Positions 1 through 5,760 of a stretch of 5,760 bases of DNA are shown here, piece by piece. The notes below the pieces were generated by a model. That model worked only from the letters and a program-made list of their open reading frames with translations, searched no databases and was not told where the DNA came from. How positions within the stretch are numbered: position 1 is the stretch's first letter; each line of letters opens with the position of its first letter. The DNA comes from Clostridia bacterium. GTDB taxonomy: Bacteria > Bacillota > Clostridia > Oscillospirales > CAG-272. The translations under genes were made by a program, and so were the position numbers. The stretch is taken from positions 1 through 5,760 of the forward strand of contig JAFQUL010000170.1 of NCBI GenBank assembly GCA_017408535.1. The letters are read 5' to 3'.

Positions 1-2442
1 ACGGTCACCGTAGGTAACGTTGTCAAAGTCAAAGGATGACTCACCGGGCTTATAGAAATTAGCCTTTATCTCTGCCTTAACTGTCTCATCAAAGTCAAAT
101 GCCGCAGTAATTCTCATTGCACGGACACCGGAGGACTCAAGAGCGGTAATAACGTCACCCTCACTTGTAATAGCACCGATAACGTTACCGGTTACCGTTA
201 TATAAGCAGGATTAAACAGAACGAGATTACCCTTGTAGCTTGCCTCAAGGGGCAGCTTGGTAGGCTCACCGTAGGTAGCGTTAAGAATATCCTTCGTAAA
301 TACCAGCTTATCGGGTGCTACCACGTTTATGGTCTTTTCACCGACAATGGTACCGTCTGCAGTCTTTATCTGCACGTCAACAGTACCAAGTTCAAGACCA
401 CTGGTAAATACACCGTCAGCGGTGATAGAACCAACAGTTTCGTCAGACACTGCCCAGTACGCGCCCTCAGGCATAACTGCGGCAGAGCCGGTATTACTTA
501 CACCCTTAGCGGTAAGTGTCATTGAAGTGCCGGGGGTAATATATTCGTATTCGGAAGAAATGTTAGCGTGATCGAATTCTTTAGAGGATTTTGCGGTAGA
601 TACTGCAACGAGAGAGGTAGCAACACTTCTTGCGTAACCGTCAGAAGGACGGTTAACAAGCACAAGGTTGTCCTGTCCCTCCGGCTTGGACATATAGGTG
701 GTAGATCCGCCGCCGTCAAGGTTGATAGCGTGAACACAGCCTGCCTCGTACATGATCTGAGCGATCTCCTCCATGCTTCCGCCGGCGGAGAAGGGCTCCT
801 GACGGCCGTCAAGAACCATCATAACTACCTTGCCCTCAGCTGTGATACCGATAGCGGTACGGCTGGCACGGGTAGTATAATAACCCTCGGTACGGTTGAC
901 ACAGATCTTACCGTCAACAACAAGAGTTGCACCGAAGCCGCCGATACCCTCCTGGATCTGATCCTTGTAGGTATCGTAATCTTCCTTACTGCCTATCATG
1001 GCACTGCCGTCCTTAAGGATAGCAAAGAAGCCGTCACCGTCAACTGGATACCACTCAACGCCCTCCATTACAAGAAGACCGCCGGGCTGACCGGTTGCCA
1101 TATTGTAACCATCTGCATTGGTAGCAACTATTGCATTAAAGTTCTCGATATAGTTATCGGGATCGTCGGGGTTAGAGTGCTTGGCAACAAGAGCCTTTGC
1201 CTGCTCCTCTACTCGCTGCATTCCCCAACCCTTTGAAGGGTCGTTGTCACGGTAGTTTACCATGATGGTAACATCGTCACGGGTAACGTCAACGGTTGCA
1301 ACGTAGTATACTATCTGTTTTTTATCAACAGTCTGAGCATACTCTATCTTCTGTGTGATACCGGGAGCGAGAATAGACTCAGCAGTAGAGAATACGCTGA
1401 AGTAAGGATTCTCTATCTTTTCCTCCTCATCGTCACCGCCGGAAGGATCGTCAGGATCATCGGGATCATCAGGATCGTCGGGGTCAACGATAGGGTCGCC
1501 GGTATTGAGAAGATGGCCGCCCTCGCCGTATACGTAATCAGCAAATGCATAACAGCAAGCGGTTATCAGATCTGCATCGGCAGTTCTATCAATATTATAA
1601 TCCTCGTCAGTCTCAAGGATAGAAAGACCGGTGTTGCTCATATAAGCATCAAGAACTGCGCCTCTTACGTCCTCGTGGGTATAAAGACCCATATTCTTGA
1701 AGCGGTTATTCATAAAATATGCAGAACGCTCAACGTCGCTGAGGGTATCAGTGAAATAAGCGGTCATAAGGTCGCTGAGCTTAGCATCGGTTCCCTTATA
1801 ATTACTCATAAGATAGAAGGCGTCAAGGTCACCGTAAAAGTCGTCCATACCGAATGCATTATCAGCATCAACGCCAAAGCAATTTTCAAGCACGTATGCC
1901 GCCATCTCATCAACAGTACCGGCGGGCACGTTACCGAATTTCTTGGAATAAGAAATAAGGTCACAGATATCACCCGACCAGCCTGCAAGGTCAGCGGTAT
2001 AGATAGACGAGTTTATGTAGGAGATGTTCAGAGTACCGAACATATGGCCGAAGTCGACCTGATTGCCGTTAGGAAGACGGAAGTCATCGACTATAATATC
2101 ACGGAGATCCTCTACCGTGGTACCGTTAGCCGCATCCTGCTCCGCTACGTAAGCGGTAAATGCAGTTACCTCGTCACCTGCAAGAACGTTCCAAAGACCC
2201 TCGGTATATCTCTCAACACCGGTACGGATATAGTTCAGTACAAGGGTTTTGGGGTCCTTATTTGGATCAACGCTGCTGACATATGCGTCAGCATAGGTCT
2301 CAAGAACCTTCAGCTCGGTTAAAAAGCTGTCGTAATCCGACACCGATCCCGCCGCGCTTGCGGGAACAGCCGCTATCATACCCACTGTCATTGCAAGTGT
2401 AAGTATGACCGGGAGGATTCGTTTCATGATTTTGCTTAACAT
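1..2442 (-). CDS. Secreted phosphodiester glycosidase (NAGPA/EpsL family), 3' end outside window
   Basis: The frame is open for 814 codons and runs off the left edge, so the C-terminus is missing. The start at 2442 is chosen because GAGG lies 6 nt upstream; in-frame ATGs at 2454 and 2427 have weaker sites. Residues 1-30 are a signal peptide: Lys/Arg at 4-8, a hydrophobic core, and Pro-Ala-Ser-Ala before the cut. Residues about 34-312 form a domain I cannot name. Residues 315-342 are an acidic DDP-repeat linker. Residues about 345-615 are a phosphodiester glycosidase domain, with N442 in a Thr-Asn-Ala-Asp-Gly stretch followed by GQPGG (451-455), SRTAIG (527-532), LDGR (544-547), NLDGGGSTT (574-582) and NRPSDG (597-602). 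This family includes the human uncovering enzyme, which cleaves GlcNAc-1-phosphodiesters, and bacterial COG4632 proteins linked to exopolysaccharide. Residues about 625-710 resemble a bacterial Ig-like domain (YWAVSD, then GSITADGVFTSG). Residues 711-814 are beta-rich and unassigned. The protein probably acts outside the cell; its substrate is unknown. Confidence 0.93.
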   Translation of the reverse strand, partial: MLSKIMKRILPVILTLAMTVGMIAAVPASAAGSVSDYDSFLTELKVLETYADAYVSSVDPNKDPKTLVLNYIRTGVERYTEGLWNVLAGDEVTAFTAYVAEQDAANGTTVEDLRDIIVDDFRLPNGNQVDFGHMFGTLNISYINSSIYTADLAGWSGDICDLISYSKKFGNVPAGTVDEMAAYVLENCFGVDADNAFGMDDFYGDLDAFYLMSNYKGTDAKLSDLMTAYFTDTLSDVERSAYFMNNRFKNMGLYTHEDVRGAVLDAYMSNTGLSILETDEDYNIDRTADADLITACCYAFADYVYGEGGHLLNTGDPIVDPDDPDDPDDPDDPSGGDDEEEKIENPYFSVFSTAESILAPGITQKIEYAQTVDKKQIVYYVATVDVTRDDVTIMVNYRDNDPSKGWGMQRVEEQAKALVAKHSNPDDPDNYIENFNAIVATNADGYNMATGQPGGLLVMEGVEWYPVDGDGFFAILKDGSAMIGSKEDYDTYKDQIQEGIGGFGATLVVDGKICVNRTEGYYTTRASRTAIGITAEGKVVMMVLDGRQEPFSAGGSMEEIAQIMYEAGCVHAINLDGGGSTTYMSKPEGQDNLVLVNRPSDGYARSVATSLVAVSTAKSSKEFDHANISSEYEYITPGTSMTLTAKGVSNTGSAAVMPEGAYWAVSDETVGSITADGVFTSGLELGTVDVQIKTADGTIVGEKTINVVAPDKLVFTKDILNATYGEPTKLPLEASYKGNLVLFNPAYITVTGNVIGAITSEGDVITALESSGVRAMRITAAFDFDETVKAEIKANFYKPGESSFDFDNVTYGDR
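1445..1488 (-). repeat. 9-bp tandem repeat encoding a DDP linker
   Basis: Four tandem 9-bp units (plus-strand form GGATCRTCR) occupy 1445-1480, followed by a diverged unit. In the minus-strand frame they encode Asp-Asp-Pro repeats at residues 320-333, continuing into an acidic Ser-Gly-Gly-Asp-Asp-Glu stretch. The repeat joins the N-terminal domain to the glycosidase domain. Such Asp/Pro-rich linkers are common in secreted multidomain Firmicute proteins. Each unit is three codons, so unit gain or loss would change linker length without breaking the frame. Confidence 0.9.
1504..2343 (-). other. Unassigned N-terminal domain of the secreted glycosidase
   Basis: This covers about residues 34-313 of the secreted protein. 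I do not recognise a named family. By eye it is mostly helical, rich in Asp, Tyr, Ala and Leu, and has no transmembrane stretch. The most conserved-looking parts are a DFGHMFG segment around His133 and a DLAGWSGDICDL segment at residues 151-162, about 20 residues apart. The His/Asp/Trp/Gly pattern looks more like a functional site than a spacer. I have an uncertain memory of similar segments in secreted proteins of gut Clostridia with the same C-terminal enzyme. The domain has cysteines at 160, 188, 296 and 297, which is unusual for an exported Firmicute protein. It could be a separate hydrolase domain, a binding module or a structural cap. Confidence 0.5.
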
Positions 2443-2448
2443 TTCTTT

Positions 2449-2452
2449 CCTC
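2449..2452 (-). promoter_or_regulatory. Ribosome binding site GAGG deciding the glycosidase start
   Basis: On the minus strand GAGG is followed by 6 nt and then the ATG at 2442. It overlaps the competing in-frame ATG at 2454, whose own upstream sequence is only a weak purine run. The ATG at 2427 has no SD-like sequence at a suitable distance. All three starts keep the signal peptide core. Confidence 0.75.
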
Positions 2453-2506
2453 ATTTCTTCTTTGTATATCTCGAATACCACACGGCAAAAATGTCTATTT
2501 CGCCAT

Positions 2507-2519
2507 TATGATAATCATA
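2507..2519. promoter_or_regulatory. Perfect 13-bp dyad at the predicted transcription start
   Basis: TATGAT, a central A, then ATCATA. It sits at the predicted +1 region of the glycosidase promoter, where an operator could block initiation. It is short and AT-rich, so chance is a real alternative. Confidence 0.3.
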
Positions 2520-2523
2520 GCCC

Positions 2524-2552
2524 ATTATATCACAACTTGATGCTATAATCAA
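2524..2552 (-). promoter_or_regulatory. Sigma-A-type promoter of the glycosidase gene
   Basis: On the minus strand the -35 is TTGATT (2547-2552), the spacer is exactly 17 nt, and the -10 is a perfect TATAAT (2524-2529). The TGA just before it gives an extended -10 (TGN). Upstream of the -35 is an A/T-rich stretch with a run of seven Ts (2564-2570 as A on plus), which could act as an UP element. Transcription would start near 2517, giving a leader of about 75 nt. The secreted glycosidase therefore appears to have its own promoter rather than relying on read-through from the flippase gene. Confidence 0.75.
2537..2552. promoter_or_regulatory. Inverted repeat overlapping the -35 element
   Basis: TTGAT, six bases, ATCAA. 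One arm forms part of the -35 hexamer of the glycosidase promoter, so a bound protein would compete with RNA polymerase. With 5-bp arms it may be chance. Confidence 0.25.
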
Positions 2553-2563
2553 TATTTTGGTCT

Positions 2564-2594
2564 AAAAAAATCCCGCTGACATCAGAATTTTTTT
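2564..2594 (-). terminator. Possible second, weaker terminator or A/T-tract element
   Basis: An 8-bp A/T-only inverted repeat (AAAAAAAT at 2564-2571, ATTTTTTT at 2587-2594) surrounds a small CTGA/TCAG dyad. On the minus strand it ends with seven Ts, so it could back up the first terminator. It also lies just upstream of the -35 of the glycosidase promoter and may instead serve as an UP element. The stem is weak because it lacks GC pairs. Confidence 0.35.
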
Positions 2595-2603
2595 GCCGAA
2601 TAC

Positions 2604-2653
2604 AAAAACAGAGAGGACGGAAAACAAATGTTTTCGGACACTCTCTGTTTTTT
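2604..2653 (-). terminator. Intrinsic terminator after the flippase gene
   Basis: A 12-bp outer stem pairs AAAAACAGAGAG (2604-2615) with CTCTCTGTTTTT (2641-2652). An inner helix pairs GAAAAC (2620-2625) with GTTTTC (2630-2635), separated from the outer stem by mismatches. On the minus strand the hairpin begins 13 nt after the flippase stop and ends in a five-U run. The plus strand also ends in a T run, so it could work both ways, but no plus-strand gene uses it here. It separates the flippase transcript from the downstream glycosidase promoter. Confidence 0.85.
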
Positions 2654-2665
2654 AGATAAAATTGA

Positions 2666-4141
2666 TCACACCTCGTGACGGTTGACCCTCTTTAACAGTC
2701 TGATAGCGCGGCGACCGTTAAGTGCAAGTAAAATGCCGCAATAAAGCACGCCGATCACTATTATCGTTGCAAAATAATGGAACTTTACGGCGGCAAGATG
2801 CATTCTCAAAAGGCTTAGCAAAAACAACATACCGCAATTTTCCAAAAGGAAAATACCGAGAAATTTTAGATCGAACAGCCGTGACATAGAGCTGTCAAGC
2901 TCCCGTGCTCCGAAGGACAATATCGTTATACCCAAAAGCACGGTAGTAACAAGAGTTGCCACTGCCGGTCCGGTAACCCCCATGAGCTTGTACATAATGG
3001 GATTAAGCAGCACATTGAGCCCCAGTCCCCCGAAGGATATCAGCATTAACTTTCCCGTTTTGCCTGAGGCAGACATTACCAGTGTAATGTTTGTAAACTT
3101 AAAAAGATCGACCGCTATATAGATGCAGAAAACCGTCAGTCCTGACTCGTATTTATTCGAATACAAAAGCTTAAGCAACTGAGGTGCACAGGCAAGCGCC
3201 GCACCGCAAAGTATAGTGGTGGACATATATGCGATCTCAAGGAACATTTTATAAAGTCCGGCCGCTTCGCTTTTCCGCTTTGCTGAAACGAGGCGGGTTA
3301 TCTCCGGTATCAGAACCGTACAGAAGGATGACGTGATTATATCAAATGGCAACACCTTTGCCGCATTTGAATATATAGCCAATGTCTCTGTATCGGTAAC
3401 AAGTGCGATCAGATATTTATCAAGATCACGGCTAAGGGCACTTACGGCTATATAGACGGCCATCGGTGCACAGTAGCGTGCTATTTCCTTCACGAGAGTG
3501 AAGCGAATACTCTTAAGTTTTATTTTACAGCCGTTTACAGACAAAACATAACCGAAGAAAATAATCTGTATTACGTCAATGGTCAGCGTGCATGCAAGTA
3601 TAAGTGCGATACTGTTTAAAAAGTTTATCACAACAAACACAACGCCAAGCCGTATCAGCGACACAAGCAAATTACGAACAGCAAGCATTTTAGCCCGTCC
3701 CACCGATATCAGAAGCACCTGCACTATTGACAGCAGATTCTGGAACACCGGCAAAAGAGCCGCAAATATGATAAGTCTCTTTATAGCGGGATTGTAAAAA
3801 TAGGCACTTATCGGACTACTCAGACATATAACAGCAGCACCCGCCACAGTACCGACAATGCTCTGCAGGGCAAAAATAGTGGAAATATAGGATTCTCTTT
3901 TATCAATGTCCGTCTCAGAACAATAAAAATAGTTTGCCCCGTCGATCATACCGAGAATGGTAACAGATGTAACGGTGGAAACAATGAGGAGTATCTGGGA
4001 ATAGGCGCCGTAATCGTATACCGACAGATGCTCTGACAACAGTCTGGTAATAGCAAAGCCGATAACTATCGTCACCAACTTTACCGAGGTTAGAAGAGCT
4101 GCATTTACAGATCTGCCGCCTATTTTTTTGTTTTTGATCAT
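2666..4141 (-). CDS. Wzx-type polysaccharide flippase (MOP superfamily)
   Basis: The 491-residue integral membrane protein has about 14 hydrophobic segments spread along its length, the usual size and layout for polysaccharide transporters of the MOP superfamily. Typical features are the basic N-terminus before the first segment (residues 1-11), ITRLLSEHLSVYDYGAYSQI at 31-50, the RDLDKYLI segment at 238-245, TETLAIYSNAAKVLPF at 251-266, and the basic tail at 477-489. The family moves undecaprenyl-linked repeat units from the cytoplasmic to the outer face of the membrane. The start at 4141 is chosen because GGAG lies 6 nt upstream; the ATG at 4153 and the far upstream ATG at 4234 have no comparable site and would add a non-hydrophobic extension. 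The preceding gene is a Wzy-like polymerase, the classic partner. A terminator follows the stop. The repeat-unit structure cannot be read from the sequence. A lipid II or other MOP exporter is less likely given the neighbour. Confidence 0.9.
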   Translation of the reverse strand: MIKNKKIGGRSVNAALLTSVKLVTIVIGFAITRLLSEHLSVYDYGAYSQILLIVSTVTSVTILGMIDGANYFYCSETDIDKRESYISTIFALQSIVGTVAGAAVICLSSPISAYFYNPAIKRLIIFAALLPVFQNLLSIVQVLLISVGRAKMLAVRNLLVSLIRLGVVFVVINFLNSIALILACTLTIDVIQIIFFGYVLSVNGCKIKLKSIRFTLVKEIARYCAPMAVYIAVSALSRDLDKYLIALVTDTETLAIYSNAAKVLPFDIITSSFCTVLIPEITRLVSAKRKSEAAGLYKMFLEIAYMSTTILCGAALACAPQLLKLLYSNKYESGLTVFCIYIAVDLFKFTNITLVMSASGKTGKLMLISFGGLGLNVLLNPIMYKLMGVTGPAVATLVTTVLLGITILSFGARELDSSMSRLFDLKFLGIFLLENCGMLFLLSLLRMHLAAVKFHYFATIIVIGVLYCGILLALNGRRAIRLLKRVNRHEV

Positions 4142-4147
4142 ACTAAT

Positions 4148-4151
4148 CTCC
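4148..4151 (-). promoter_or_regulatory. Ribosome binding site GGAG deciding the flippase start
   Basis: GGAG lies 6 nt before the ATG at 4141. It overlaps the alternative in-frame ATG at 4153, which lacks a good site of its own. This trims 31 residues from the longest possible reading. Confidence 0.75.
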
Positions 4152-4154
4152 ATT

Positions 4155-4171
4155 CCGACGCTATGCGGCGG
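4155..4171 (-). other. GC-rich stem-loop just upstream of the flippase ribosome binding site
   Basis: On the minus strand CCGCCGC, a three-base ATA loop and GCGTCGG form a 7-bp stem with one C-U mismatch. It ends 3 nt before the GGAG site. Its GC content contrasts with the AT-rich leader around it. It could influence ribosome access or mRNA stability; no known riboswitch class is recognised. Confidence 0.4.
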
Positions 4172-4199
4172 CGCAAAAAGGTTAAGTAAATTCAAATAA

Positions 4200-4215
4200 G
4201 TTCGTTTCCGCGAAC
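4200..4215 (-). other. Small stem-loop in the flippase leader
   Basis: GTTCG (4200-4204) pairs with CGAAC (4211-4215) around a six-base loop. It would form near the 5' end of a transcript starting around 4218. It may only stabilise the mRNA end. Confidence 0.35.
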
Positions 4216-4224
4216 AAAAATGGG

Positions 4225-4233
4225 ATAGTATCA
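4225..4233 (-). promoter_or_regulatory. Probable extended -10 promoter of the flippase gene
   Basis: On the minus strand TGATACTAT is an extended -10 (TGN then TACTAT, five of six matches to consensus). The best -35 at 17 nt spacing is TTAAAT, a weak match, which is common for extended -10 promoters. The surroundings are AT-rich. The start would be near 4218, with a leader of about 76 nt. The core resembles the glycosidase promoter (TGTGATACTAT here, TGTGATATAAT there). It would allow flippase expression apart from the polymerase transcript. Confidence 0.5.
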
Positions 4234-4234
4234 C

Positions 4235-4357
4235 ATTTTTAATTTGAATTTAAGTGCGTGATAACCGAGCACCGGGAAATGCCTCAATTATATTCCACGC
4301 TACAGCTCCTTTTGGTGCACAGCAGCACTCATTTAGGTCGCTCTGTGCTTAGGCAAG
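4235..4357. other. Non-coding stretch between polymerase and flippase, function unclear
   Basis: This holds no gene I can support. A GCACAG (4317-4322) and CTGTGC (4343-4348) pair could form a 6-bp stem on either strand around a 20-base loop. Read on the minus strand, a nested set of short pairings is possible further toward the flippase, but no conserved riboswitch or T-box core is recognised. Confidence 0.4.
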
Positions 4358-4374
4358 TGACAGAAAAGCTGTCA
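4358..4374 (-). other. Stem-loop immediately after the polymerase stop codon
   Basis: TGACAG (4358-4363) and CTGTCA (4369-4374) form a perfect 6-bp stem with a five-base loop, abutting the TAA of the polymerase gene. No U run follows on the minus strand, so it is not a canonical intrinsic terminator. It may protect the 3' end of the mRNA or give partial termination. Confidence 0.45.
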
Positions 4375-5718
4375 TTAGTTTATCTCTTGTGTGACAGTCG
4401 GATCACCGCCGTCATTGTCCAGAGGAACAATGAGACAGGACAGAATACCGATAAATACGTTCGCATAGAAAATGACCTGGAACATTCCGTGAAGGGACAT
4501 ATGAAGTATCGCAACAATTAAAATCACGAAATATTTTTCAATGAAGTGTCTGCCGGTCACTTTCCCTCTGTTACGGATAAGCTTGCTGAACAAGGAAATA
4601 AGAACGCCAAAGTACAGCACACATCCAATGATACCAAGATAATACATAACCTCAATTACAATGTTGTGCGCCGCCAGCTCAAGGTCGGGAGCATCAAGAC
4701 CGAATCCAAAGAATGCCGTTATGGGAGAAGAAAATATCGTTCTCACATACTGGGTCCAAAGTGTGCTTCGTCCGGTAGTGAACTCATGAAGATTAGTCGC
4801 CTCAAAGAATCTTTCAAGAAGAAGTGCAAAGGGAGACCAATCGGAAAACAACAGTATATTGGCGGAAACAACTATCAAAAGTGTCATAAAAATACCGTAT
4901 AGCACTTTTTTGTTTCTGAACTGCCAAAGAACATAAACAAACACGAGCACAACAAGTACAACGAAAAATGTCTTACTGTAGCTGATAACGCCAAAGAAAA
5001 TATGAATCACCGCTGAGATCCAGAACCAGACCGGTTTAATATTACCGCTATCCTTCAGCTTGATAAGCACAGCAATAGCAACAAGTACAAGTGCCATATA
5101 ATAGTTTGGGTCACCAAACAATCCCTCAAAGCGCATTATAGATCCGCCCCAGAATAAGGGGGATTCCTTTCCGCGCAGTTCAACGATCTGGTGAGCATTT
5201 CTAAACACCAGGCTGTATACGGATGAAACGATCAGACCGCTGCTGAATGCCTTTGCCGCCCGCACGGCGGACTCTGTCGTCTGCCTCGGTATCAGAACGT
5301 AAAGTGTAAACATATGACCAAAGCAAATAACAAAATTGGTAAAGGCCATATCCATTCTGGTGATAAGATAAAATAGCAAAAGAACAATGAACACGGTAAC
5401 TATATTTATCTTTAAGCTCCTGCCGCGGATAAAGTACCATATTCCCGCCACGATAAAAACATATACCAGCAGCATTGCCATTCCCGGAATACGGAACAGC
5501 GGTGCGAATGATACCAGCGCACAATAGTCGGTAGCAAACACCTTTGAGTCATATCTCACCATACGGTAAATACACACGGCGAGCACCAAAAGAGAGAGAT
5601 ACTGAGAGATAAACGGGGTGACGAAAAGGAGAGCTATCTCAAGGCACAGCCCACTGACCGGATAACCGCCGCTCTCTTTTCCGATATGCAATACCTTCAT
5701 ATCTCTTAAGTATCTCAT
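4375..5718 (-). CDS. Wzy-like polysaccharide polymerase (O-antigen ligase family)
   Basis: The 447-residue membrane protein has roughly 11-12 hydrophobic segments and one long hydrophilic loop at about residues 292-350. Family-typical features are MRFEGLFGDPNYYM at 195-208, an SKT turn at 248-250, TTGRSTLW at 314-321, and AHNIVIEVMYYLGIIG at 350-365 after the loop. The Arg and His residues in these segments match those usual in Wzy polymerases and WaaL ligases. The expected role is to join lipid-linked repeat units on the outer face of the membrane. Polymerase rather than ligase is inferred from the Firmicute-like setting and the adjacent flippase. The start is uncertain: the ATG at 5718 has AGAGG 12 nt upstream, a little far, and the ATG at 5700 has AAGAG only 2 nt away. 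The gene probably belongs to a transcript that begins beyond the right edge; no promoter is visible in the 42 bases upstream. Confidence 0.88.
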   Translation of the reverse strand: MRYLRDMKVLHIGKESGGYPVSGLCLEIALLFVTPFISQYLSLLVLAVCIYRMVRYDSKVFATDYCALVSFAPLFRIPGMAMLLVYVFIVAGIWYFIRGRSLKINIVTVFIVLLLFYLITRMDMAFTNFVICFGHMFTLYVLIPRQTTESAVRAAKAFSSGLIVSSVYSLVFRNAHQIVELRGKESPLFWGGSIMRFEGLFGDPNYYMALVLVAIAVLIKLKDSGNIKPVWFWISAVIHIFFGVISYSKTFFVVLVVLVFVYVLWQFRNKKVLYGIFMTLLIVVSANILLFSDWSPFALLLERFFEATNLHEFTTGRSTLWTQYVRTIFSSPITAFFGFGLDAPDLELAAHNIVIEVMYYLGIIGCVLYFGVLISLFSKLIRNRGKVTGRHFIEKYFVILIVAILHMSLHGMFQVIFYANVFIGILSCLIVPLDNDGGDPTVTQEIN

Positions 5719-5743
5719 AATTCTCGAATTCCTCTGTTAAACT

Positions 5744-5760
5744 CTGCCGTCAGACGGCAG
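5744..5760 (-). other. GC-rich inverted repeat upstream of the polymerase gene
   Basis: CTGCCGTC (5744-5751), a central A, and GACGGCAG (5753-5760) form a perfect 8-bp inverted repeat, realistically a 6-bp stem with a five-base loop. On the minus strand it is followed by GAGTTTAAC, too weak a U run for a confident terminator. It reaches the window edge, so the repeat may extend further. It could be an intercistronic stem or the end of an upstream gene's terminator. Confidence 0.5.

Noticed and set aside
329..571. An 80-codon plus-strand open frame
   Set aside because: It is antisense to the Ig-like region; the minus-strand frame is continuous here and typical of such domains.
568..1236. A 222-codon plus-strand open frame
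   Set aside because: It lies antisense to the glycosidase domain, whose minus-strand frame carries the NLDGGGSTT, SRTAIG and NRPSDG motifs. The plus-strand product matches nothing I recognise and has no convincing SD site.
1445..1488. Possible CRISPR-like or satellite array
   Set aside because: The units are 9 bp without spacers, lie inside a coding frame, and encode a DDP linker.
1513..2322. A 269-codon plus-strand open frame
   Set aside because: It is the complement of the N-terminal domain of the secreted protein, a shadow arising from that gene's codon bias.
4142..4234. A 31-residue N-terminal extension of the flippase
   Set aside because: It would start at 4234 without an SD site and cover the probable promoter and leader; GGAG before 4141 fits better.
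4235..4357. Possible T-box or other riboswitch before the flippase gene
   Set aside because: No conserved core could be matched, and the predicted promoter lies downstream of this stretch, so it need not be in the flippase leader.
4258..4521. An 87-codon plus-strand frame covering the spacer and the 3' end of the polymerase gene
   Set aside because: Most of it is antisense to the polymerase; there is no SD site and no recognisable product.
5650..5718. Glycosyltransferase-like start (MKVLHIG) at the N-terminus of the polymerase
   Set aside because: The resemblance to glycosyltransferase starts covers only a few residues and then turns directly into membrane segments; no Rossmann-type domain follows.

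Overview
The window is a piece of an exopolysaccharide or capsule locus. All three genes lie on the minus strand, so transcription runs from high to low coordinates. The likely source is a low-to-mid-GC Firmicute, most plausibly a gut-type Clostridia/Oscillospiraceae member. This rests on AT-rich spacers with Shine-Dalgarno (SD) sites of the GAGG/GGAG type, sigma-A-like promoters, and a secreted multidomain protein with an Asp-Pro-rich linker and Ig-like modules. It is an inference; no taxonomic marker gene is present.

In transcription order: (1) 5718-4375 encodes a multi-pass membrane protein with the signature regions of the Wzy/O-antigen ligase family, the likely polymerase of the polysaccharide. 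(2) A 233-bp spacer (4142-4374) holds a stem-loop right after the polymerase stop, a probable extended -10 promoter, and a leader with two more small stem-loops. (3) 4141-2666 encodes a Wzx-type flippase of the MOP superfamily. (4) A 223-bp spacer (2443-2665) holds an intrinsic terminator and a strong sigma-A-like promoter with two small dyads. (5) From 2442 off the left edge runs an 814-codon open frame with no stop. It encodes a secreted protein with a signal peptide, an unassigned N-terminal domain, a DDP-repeat linker, a phosphodiester glycosidase (NAGPA/EpsL, COG4632) domain, an Ig-like domain and a further beta-rich region that is cut off.

Together the genes suggest Wzx/Wzy-dependent polysaccharide assembly. 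Lipid-linked repeat units are flipped by the flippase and polymerised outside the membrane by the Wzy-like protein. A separately transcribed secreted enzyme may act on a glycosyl-phosphodiester in the product or envelope. No glycosyltransferase, chain-length regulator or initiating transferase is inside the window; these are expected upstream, beyond 5760.

The plus strand carries no convincing gene. There is no tRNA, rRNA, CRISPR array or insertion sequence. The most interesting parts are the unassigned N-terminal domain of the secreted protein, its link to a Wzx/Wzy pair, and its own promoter architecture.
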